Assembly (NCBI GenBank): GCA_019426215.1
Contig: CM033402.1
Coordinates: 22,206,104-22,270,103 of the forward strand
Reading direction: 5' to 3'
Source of the DNA: Buddleja alternifolia
Lineage: Eukaryota > Streptophyta > Magnoliopsida > Lamiales > Scrophulariaceae
Length of the DNA: 64,000 bases
Under the pieces are notes generated by a model. That model was not told the origin of the DNA. It ran no database searches and saw only the letters and a list, made by a program, of their open reading frames with translations. Of this stretch, positions 56,612 to 64,000 are shown piece by piece; position 1 is the first letter of the stretch, and every line of letters begins with the position of its first letter. A program made the position numbers and the translations under genes.

Positions 56612-57401
56612 ATGGCTAAACATCCTCTTTATACACTTCTTGAAACCAACAAACTGAATGGACCAAACTTTTCGGACTGGCTTAGAAACCTAAAAATCGT
56701 TCTTCAATATGAAAGGAAGGATTATATCCTGACAGCTATTCAGCTAGAGATTAACGATGAAAGCAGTGATGAGGATAGAGAGTACGCAAAGTTGTGTTCG
56801 GATGATAACATCCAAGCTAGATGCATCATCATGACTTCTATGTCAAATGAGTTTGTAAAAGCAACATGAAAATATGAAGATGGCAAAGGAAATCATCGAC
56901 CACCTAGAAGAGCTTTACGGTATTAGGACAAGGAGAGAACGATATGCTATATCAAAATAACTATTTGGAGCAAGGATGAATGAAGTGGCGTCTATGAGTG
57001 AGCATGTCCTTCAAATGATCCAATTAATTCATGAGATGAATGATTTGGATGTGCTACTCAATGGAGACTTTTGTGTCGACCTTGTGCTTCAATCTCTCCC
57101 AAAGTCATATGATCAATTTTTCATCAATTTCAACATGAACAACTTGAATGCTTCATTGAATGAATTGTTGAACATGTTGATAACTGCTGAAAGCACCATC
57201 AAGAAGAATAAACGTGTGCTTCTTATGAATTCCTCTTCAAAAGCCAAGAAGGGCAACAAGAAGACGAATAAGACTAAGAAGTTGAAAGGTAATGGTGGTG
57301 TGAAGAAGTTAAAGAAGCCAAAGTCTGAGAAGTCTGATGACTGCCATAAATGTGGGAAAGTTGGGCACTGGCAAAGGAACTGCAAAGAGCCTCCAGCTTA
57401 A
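56612..57401 (+). pseudogene. Copia gag (element C)
   Basis: The start is ATG 56612 (MAKHPLYTLLETNKLNGPNF, then SDWLRNLKIVL). A TGA at 56867 and a TAA near 56957 break the capsid. The frame from 56976 continues QMIQLIHEMNDLDV and a long basic Lys-rich stretch. An intact CCHC knuckle follows (CHKCGKVGHWQRNC, 57342-57383). It is better kept than gag of F. Confidence 0.85.
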
Positions 57402-57404
57402 GGT

Positions 57405-57731
57405 ATGTTCTTTGTTGAAGTTGACTTCACTGTTAACGATTCTTTATCGGTTTTTGACACTGGATGCGGTGTTCATATCTGTAATGATTTGCAGGTGATG
57501 AAAAGAACTAAGGAGCTAAGTAGAGGAGATATGACCCTGCGGATGGGCAATGGAGCATTGGTTGCTACCAAAGCTGTAGGGATAATCTACATCGAGTTAG
57601 GAGATAGGAAATTAGTTTTACATTCCGTTTATTTTGTTCCTGAAATAATAAGAAATATTATCTCGATTCCGGTTTTGGATAGAGAAGGATATTGTTTTGA
57701 GATTCGTAATAAAAGTTTGCTTTTGTTTTAA
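57405..57731 (+). pseudogene. Copia protease (element C)
   Basis: It reads FDTGCGVHIC with the aspartic protease DTG site intact (from 57456), then MRMGNGALVATKAVG-type sequence (RMGNGALVATKAVG is visible) and RNIISIPVLDREGY. A TAA near 57729 ends this stretch before the pre-integrase zinc region. Confidence 0.8.
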
Positions 57732-57734
57732 GAA

Positions 57735-58960
57735 TCGTCTCTTGTTATGGAATCGAAAATGAAGGATGGAATGTATACAATATCCCTAATAATTTCCAAT
57801 CTTAATATTCAACAAGGTAACAAATGTAAACAAGATAATCAAGTAAACGCACAAATGTGGCACGAAAGACTTGGACAAATTTCTAAAGAAAGAGTTCGAA
57901 CATTGGCAAGACATTTAGGTATCAATGATTTAGATGAATTGTGAAGTTGCGAATCATGTCTAAAAGGAAAAATGACCAAGTTACCGTTTTTGGGGAAAGC
58001 GGAACGAGCCACAAAACCATTGCACTTGGTCTATACGGATGTGTGCAGGCCAATGAGTGTGAACATTCATGGTGGCCAAAGCTACTTCATAACTTTTACC
58101 GATGATTGTTCACGGTATGGTCGTTTATATGTTACGAGATATAAATCTGAATCCTTTGAGAAGTTTAAGGAGTTCAGAAATAAAGTAGAGAAACAACTTG
58201 GTAGAAGTATTAAGGCTCTTCGATTGGATCGAGGAGGTGAATACTTGTCTACCGAGTTTCTTGATTATCTTAGAGAGAATGGAATTCTCTCACAATGGAT
58301 ACCGCCCGGCACACCTCAACATAATGGGGTAGCTGAGCGTAGGAATCGACCATTGCTAGATATGGTTCGATCCATGATGAGTTTCACTAAAGTCCCTAAG
58401 TCCATGTGGGGCTATGCTCTTGAAACGGCTGTCTACCTGTTGAATAGACCGCCTAGCAAGATGGTGCCCAATACCCCATACGAAAGTTGGTGTGGAAAGA
58501 CGCCCTCATATAATTATTTGAGAATATGGGGGTGTCCAGCTTATGTAAAGCATTTAGTGGGAGACAAATTGGACCCCAAGTCCGTTTTGTGCTATTTTGT
58601 AGGATATCCAAAGGAATCTGTTGGATATTACTTCTACAGCCCAACAGAACAAAAGGTTATTGTTTCGAGAAACACCAATTTCTTGGAGAAGGGTCACCTT
58701 CTAGATAGAAAAGGCGAGGTTGTAGAACTTGATGAGGTACAAATTAACCCACCCGACATCAACGAGGCTACATCAGAGGCACCCACTGAAAACACACAAC
58801 CTTTGAGGAGATCAAAGAGGATCCTAAAGGAGCTTGAAAGATGGCTAGGCCTATTGCAAGAGGAGGCTACTCAAGATCCTCCTCCAGACTCTGATCCGAA
58901 GAGTTTTAAGAGTGCAATGTCTAACATTGATTCGAGAAAATGGCTAGAGGCCATGACATC
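57735..58960 (+). pseudogene. Copia integrase (element C)
   Basis: Zinc region MWHERLGQIS, a TGA at 57942, then CESCLKGKM. The core holds YTDVCRPM (first Asp), RLDRGGEYL (second Asp; the usual Ser before it is Leu) and NGVAERRNRPLLDM (catalytic Glu). Then come YLRIWGCPAYVKHL and the linker LRRSKRILKELERW. One open frame runs 57972-59000 until a frameshift near 58960. Confidence 0.85.
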
Positions 58961-60469
58961 GAAATGGACTCCATGTACTCCAACAAGGTATGGACCTTGA
59001 TTGACCCACCTGAGGGCATCAAGCCCACTGGTTGTAAGTGGGTCTACAAGCGAAAGATTGGAGTCGATGGAGAGGCAGTCACCTATAAGGCTAGCCTCTT
59101 GGCAAAAGGATTTACTCAAAGACAAGGGATTGACTACGAAGAAACCTTTTCGCCAGTGGCTATGTGGAAATCCATTAGGATTATGCTTTCTATATCTACA
59201 TATTTTGATTATGAAATATGGCAGATGGATGTAAAGACTGCATTCCTCAATGGAGAAATTGAGGAAAAGATTTACATGCAACAACCAGAGGGCTTTACAT
59301 CCAAAGGGAGTGAACACAAAGTGTGTAAACTCCAAAGGTCCATCTACAGACTTAAGCAAGCTTCTCGAAGTTGGAACAAACGTTTTGACACTGCCATATA
59401 AGAGTATGGATACATTCAAAATGTTGAAGAGACATTTGTGTATAAGAAAATCAGTGGAAGCGCAGTCACGTTCATCATACTTTATGTCGATGACATACTA
59501 CTAATTGGAAATGATGTAGGGATGATGCAGTCGACTAAAGTATGGCTCTCTAATAAATTCTCCATGAAAGATATGGGAGAGGCGTCCTACATACTCAGTA
59601 TGATGATCTACAGGGATAGATCGAGTAGGATGTTAGATCTCTCCCAATCTGCATATATCGATCGCGTACTCAAAAGATTTGAGATGGAAGAGTCCAAGAA
59701 GGGATTCTTGCCAATGGGACATGGCATCATACTTTCCAAGTCTATGTGCCCAAAGACTGAGGAGGAAAGAGTGAAAATTTCCAAAACTCCCTATGCTTCT
59801 ACGATTGGTAGTATTATGTACGCGATGATATGCACAAAACCTGATGTAGAGTATGCTTTAAGTGTGTGCAATCGATATCAAGCAAATCCAGTCATGGCAC
59901 ACTGGAGTTTGGTGAAAACAATCCTTAAGTATCTGAAGAGAACTAAGGAGTTGTTCTTGATATACGGACGAGGAGAATTGGAATTAGAGGGGTTCACTGA
60001 TTCGAGTTTCCAATCTGACAAGGATGACTCGAAGTCGGTCTCTGGGTTTGTATTTCTACTTAATGGTGGAGCGGTTAGCTGGAAGAGTTCCAAGTAAGCA
60101 ACCATAGCCGACTCCACCACTGAAGCAGAATTCGTTGCAGCAAATGAGGCTGCAAAAGAAGCTATTTGGATGAGGAACTTCATCCAAGAATTGGGTGTCG
60201 TTCCATCCGTTGAGGATCCAGTAACGGTCTATTGTGATAACAACGGGGCTATTGTGCAAGCAAAAGAGCCAAGGTCTCATCAGAAATCCAAACATGTTCT
60301 GAGGAAATTCCGATTGATACGAGAAATCATTGAAAGAGGCAACGTGCGAAAGGATCCCGTAGACACAATGGACAACATAGCGGACCCACTCGCCAAACCC
60401 CTTAGCCAAGAAGTATTTGAAGGACATCTGGGAAGAATGGGCCTTAAGTACATGGGCAATTGGCGCTAG
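58940..60469 (+). pseudogene. Copia reverse transcriptase and RNase H (element C)
   Basis: GCKWVYKRKIGVDGEAVTYK, EETFSPVAMWKSIRI, QMDVKTAFLNGEIEEKIY and YRLKQASRSWN; a TAA near 59399; then the intact YVDDILLIGND (from 59483) and FSMKDMGEASYIL. The tether and RNase H follow with FTDSSFQSDKDDSKS and GGAVSWKSSK. A TAG near 60095 interrupts. It ends with YCDNNGAIVQAKEP, NIADPLAKPLS and a stop at 60467-60469. The domains closely parallel F at 14458-16071, so C and F are sister families. Confidence 0.87.
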
Positions 60470-60472
60470 GGC

Positions 60473-60483
60473 AAGTGGGAGAT
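60473..60483 (+). other. Polypurine tract of element C
   Basis: AAGTGGGAGAT, immediately before the 3' LTR and identical to the tract of element F. Confidence 0.8.
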
Positions 60484-62610
60484 TGTTAGAGTTAGTGCCC
60501 GGCGCACCAATCATTGGGCACCATTCTTTGTAAATAAAGTCAATCTCTTTTTATATGTGTAGCATGTCTTTATTCTTAAATTAGTTTTTACCTTGTCTCA
60601 GAATAAAGTCCCGAAGGATCACACATAGCTATGGGACATCATTGCACATTGGGTGTGGCAATGATGAAATATGTCTTGAAGGCTGTGATCTTTAAACATT
60701 GTTCCAAGTCGTAAAAGGGTTCATCGAGATAAAGGGATATCGATGCAACCCAAAAGACTTGCTCATATGGTGTATACTCTAGGAGAAGTGTATCTCGTTC
60801 CATAGATACTGGCACGGTGAAAGCCAATGCGTATATGAGGGTTGGCATTGTGGTAATGGGTGAACTAAACAACCCCATGGAAGTTCCTAAAATGGATTCC
60901 CAGTCGAATGTGGAAATTCCAGTGGTCTTGTAGTATAAGAGTAATCCTCAAGGACCTAAGGTTCCATTGGACATCTTATGCGTAACCGTGCATGTTCTTG
61001 ATTTGTTACATGATCACTTTAGACGATCGAATATGGGTAAACTTAGACGTGCACGTCTTACGTAGTAAGGCACGTGAGAATCAAAAGGAATCTATCTCTG
61101 ACATTGGTCAGTCAGTTAATCTCCGATGGTTACATAGTGAATCGACTTAAGGAATCTTCGGCTGAAGTATGATATCTAAAGAGGCATAGGGTTTCCTCGT
61201 TTAGATAGTCAAAGTCAATTTCACATAACGTGGGAAACATAGTACTGAATTAATAGAGCTTCGACCTCAGCCACTGCTCTAGATTTAATCGGGAGATTAG
61301 ATAGAGGGATCTTACTTGTGCAAGGATCACGATCACAAAAGGCGTATCTTTACTTTCGTTTTATCTAGGTCTTCGGGACCCTATGCTAGGTGGGCAACCG
61401 GGATTTGTAAGTGCCGAGAATTATCTTGGTGACTAATTCAAGGCTTGATTGAATCAAAGGATTGATTTAATCTAGTGCTTTCCATTTTAGGAATGTACAC
61501 TAGCAGTGTGGGAAGGTGTACTTACTGCTAGATAGAAACGAGCCTAAGGGGTCACACACTAACTCGAGAGAGTCACTGCTTGAATGGATGTGATTAATCA
61601 ATTTCGAGAAAATTGAGGGAATTAGGAAAGTGTAGTACTTTCCTAATATGAAATATAAATTAATTGAAGGGTTCAATTAATTTCACTCATTTAATTAATC
61701 TTGTAGAATTAATTAAATTAGTGGGCCTAGTAGAGTCCAAGTATTTTATTTAATTGGATGGAGCCCAAGTTAAATAAATAAATGTTGGAATTAAATTGGT
61801 TGGATTTAATTTGACTCGTATTTTATTGATGGGTTAGGCCTATAATTAAATTAAGAAGTCAAAATTAAATCCTAGAGTCCAATTGACTTGTGTTGACTGA
61901 TTTTTATTAGAAAAAATTAGGGAGGGGGCATTTTTTATGTGTGGTGGAAGAGGAAAAGAGTTTTTCCCTCCTCCAAGTCTCCATCATTGATAAGTTACCT
62001 TATACGATTAGCGTTACTGGAGAGTTTATGAGAAAGGAAGTTTCCTTTTCCTAATTGGACTCTAGGTAATCTTCACCTATAAATAAAAGATGAAGGAGAC
62101 TAAAATCATGATGATAATTGCTGGAAAAAACCGCCCCCTCTCCTAGATCTAAAAATCGGCCACCTCTCTCCTCTTTCCAATAAGATGTCGTTCTATTCAT
62201 GTGTTGAATTAAACGACTTAGAAAATATTTCGACCCTTCACATAATCAAGCCTAAGTTAAGCTTAGAATCTTTTTGTTGTCTAGCATGTAAGGCAAGACG
62301 ATTGGTGGCTTGAACGAGATGTGCATACATCTTAGAGGTGCGACGCTTGGAGCACTCTAAACCGGGAGATACGAAAAACGACGGGCAATTTCTCACCCAA
62401 GGGAAATTGTGTGGGTTTGCACCACAGGGTTGCTGAGATCCAAAGTACGAGGTGAAATAAAATTTTCGAAATGTATAATTTTGTTTACCTCCTTATCAAA
62501 TTCGATCGAACCAATTCCATATTCCTGTTTTTGGGTGGTTGTACGTGTACTTTTATAAAATATTAATTTCCGTTGCCACGAGCCACCCATGGGAATGAGT
62601 CAACCCAACA
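60484..62610 (+). repeat. Element C 3' LTR (intact)
   Basis: 2127 bp, TGTTAGAGTTAGTGCCCGG to CAACCCAACA, followed by the target duplication CAAAG. TATAAATA lies at 62078-62085. It is the reference copy that allows the split 5' LTR (28969-29845, 41904-42417) and the minus-strand fragment at 5362-6251 to be recognised. No gene lies in it. Confidence 0.9.
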
Positions 62611-62615
62611 CAAAG

Positions 62616-63577
62616 CATTAGAGATATTCATGTTAGACATGAAAGCATAGTCAATGACTTTGATTCATTAGGAGCAAAGCATATGGTCAAGTTCAGTGAG
62701 TTTAACTAAACCATGACTCTCACTTGACTGGGATATGTGAATGAAAAGTTTAAACTCATACGGTATTCACAGCGTAAAAGGTTTGGAATGATCCTATTCA
62801 TTCATTCTTAATTAGGATACGATATGAGTCACGGGTCTAGCAAGGTGTTACTCACATCCTCTTGGTTTCCTCCCAATTGCCTTTTGAGATGAATCTAAAG
62901 AGTCTCGATTAAAGGAATTGCAAAAGAAAAAATCATGGAATTGACTGAGAGAATTTTTGGTATTGGATATCGCAATTAATTTATTAATTAATCATTAGAT
63001 GATTTTATTAATTGACTAAGTTAATGTGTTAATTAATTTCTTAGAGGAAATTAATTATAGAATTAATATGGATTTAGTTAGTTATTAAATTAATTTATTT
63101 ATTGAATAAATAATATTAATTAATTTATTGGATAAATAATATTAATTAATTAATTAAACAAATATACATGGACTAAAGCCGGAGGCTTTAAAACTCCTAA
63201 AGTGGGCGTCCACATATAGGTGCATAGCCTAGGGTTATTAATTTCTTGTGTAGTATAAATATATTACTTGGTAAAATTAATAACAAACCTCCAATTCATT
63301 ACTTACTCTCCAAGTCAAAGATATTCCAACTCTCTCTCTCCCTCTAGCCGATTTCAAGGAGCAAAAGAAGAGGATTTTTTGCTTTTGTTCCGGCGTGGCA
63401 ATTTAGAGACGACGATAAGTTTGCTGTTCAAAGAAGTATCATGATATCTGATTCGGAAATTCAAAATTCGCAAAGAAAGATACATAGTTCTAATCACGAT
63501 TTAAATACTCAAAATCAAGATGAACCACTTGGAATTTATTTATTTTCCACTGCATTTTTTTTCCTAAAAACCTAACA
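62616..63577 (+). repeat. Element H LTR, right part
   Basis: This is the LTR after element C. It has the block AACCATGACTCTCACTTGAC shared with F's LTR at 20475, an AT-rich TTAATTAATTA stretch and TATAAATA at 63254-63261. It ends AACCTAACA, complementary in style to its TGTTAG start. Left plus right parts give an LTR of about 1.64 kb. Confidence 0.78.
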
Positions 63578-63578
63578 G

Positions 63579-63592
63579 TGGTATTAGAGCCA
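63579..63592 (+). other. Primer binding site of element H
   Basis: TGGTATTAGAGCCA, one base after the LTR end. It matches the initiator tRNA-Met complement with a single C-to-T change. Confidence 0.75.
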
Positions 63593-64000
63593 ATCTCTGA
63601 TTTTCGTATTTAATCGAATACGTGAATTATGTATTTTTCGTGTTTTTGAAGCATGTTAATTGAAAATGAAATCTATAATTTTAAACCATGATTTTTCTGC
63701 GTTTATTCTTGGACATTATTCCATGATAATATGGTGATTTTGAAAATTAAAATTTTGTGAGAATCGTGGTTAAAAAACCCCACGACGTGTGCGAAATGCA
63801 CGACGTGGGCTGTCTGCGCTCGCAGCGCGCATGCAGTGCGTGTTGCTAGAGCAGTGGGTGGCCTTCTGCGCAGCAGGCCATTATCGTGATCACGAACTAC
63901 TCTTGGTTATAGCAGGCCATTAACAGTAAAAGAAAATGACTAAGCACGTGCATCAAGTGTTTCTGAATGATATGAATGGAATGTGATATGATTATGTATG
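63593..64000 (+). other. Element H leader, running off the window
   Basis: Non-coding and AT-rich, with a GC-rich patch at about 63775-63860 (CACGACGTGTGCGAAATGCA and a CTCGCAGCGCGCATGCAGTG word). H's gag-pol and the remainder of element G should lie to the right of the window. Confidence 0.5.

Larger units (their letters stand above)
28969..62610 (+). mobile_element. Element C: copia retrotransposon with nested insertions
   Basis: The boundaries are TGTTAGAGTTAGTGCC at 28969 and CAACCCAACA at 62610, flanked by the perfect target duplication CAAAG (28964-28968, 62611-62615). Parts: 5' LTR pieces 28969-29845 and 41904-42417, leader and gag-pol 56206-60469, polypurine tract 60473-60483, 3' LTR 60484-62610. 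Solo LTR D (itself split by E) and a SIRE element are inserted in its 5' LTR. The 5' LTR's last ~766 bp and its PBS are deleted. Confidence 0.88.

Noticed and set aside
58871..59419. 182-codon minus-strand open stretch opposite element C reverse transcriptase
   Set aside because: It has no recognisable domain and overlaps conserved RT motifs on the plus strand.

Overview
The window is repeat-dense nuclear DNA of a flowering plant, most likely a eudicot. It is AT-rich, filled with LTR retrotransposons of plant lineages, and includes an L1-type LINE fragment and one CACTA transposon end. I found no host gene and no RNA gene. Nearly every base that can be assigned belongs to a transposable element, and most coding regions are broken.

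Layout. 1-4756: copia-type LTR pieces on the minus strand, one with a tRNA-Met primer binding site (PBS), plus one inverted piece. 4757-5255: an L1 LINE remnant (minus). 5362-6251: an LTR fragment of the family called C here (minus). 6293-8898: an inverted piece of SIRE/Maximus copia pol. 8899 to about 9600: a CACTA transposon end with palindromic subterminal repeats. 9661-11419: the 3' end and LTR of a SIRE element (plus). 11420-21337: copia element F (plus); its 3' LTR is interrupted by a long-LTR element with its own PBS (16731-20358). 21338-28288: element G, a Ty3/gypsy element of Tat type on the minus strand. G has an antisense intron-bearing ORF, a minisatellite and a degenerate pol, and holds a 1418-bp solo LTR with a perfect 5-bp target duplication.

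28289 to the right edge is a nest that I could resolve from target duplications and LTR ends. G is split by copia element H, whose LTR runs 28289-28968 and resumes at 62616-63577, followed by its PBS. H's LTR is split by copia element C (28969-62610, duplication CAAAG). C's 5' LTR is split by solo LTR D (29846-41903). D is split by E, a non-autonomous Athila-like element (29960-40652, duplication ACTAT) arranged LTR-internal-LTR-internal-LTR. C's 5' LTR also took a SIRE element (42418-56205) carrying an env-like region. A deletion then removed the end of the SIRE 3' LTR together with the rest of C's 5' LTR. C's gag-pol follows at 56612-60469 and its intact 3' LTR at 60484-62610.

Working together: none of the autonomous elements keeps an open polyprotein. 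The least damaged coding unit is the gag-like ORF pair of E unit 2. The most unusual signals are the E tandem array, a shared promoter layout in three Athila-like LTR families (a different GC-rich palindrome just upstream of the TATA site in each), the CACTA hairpin array, the fold-back junction at 6211-6351, and the antisense spliced ORF in G. Element letters are labels for this window only. Lineage names rest on motif recognition, not on a search.
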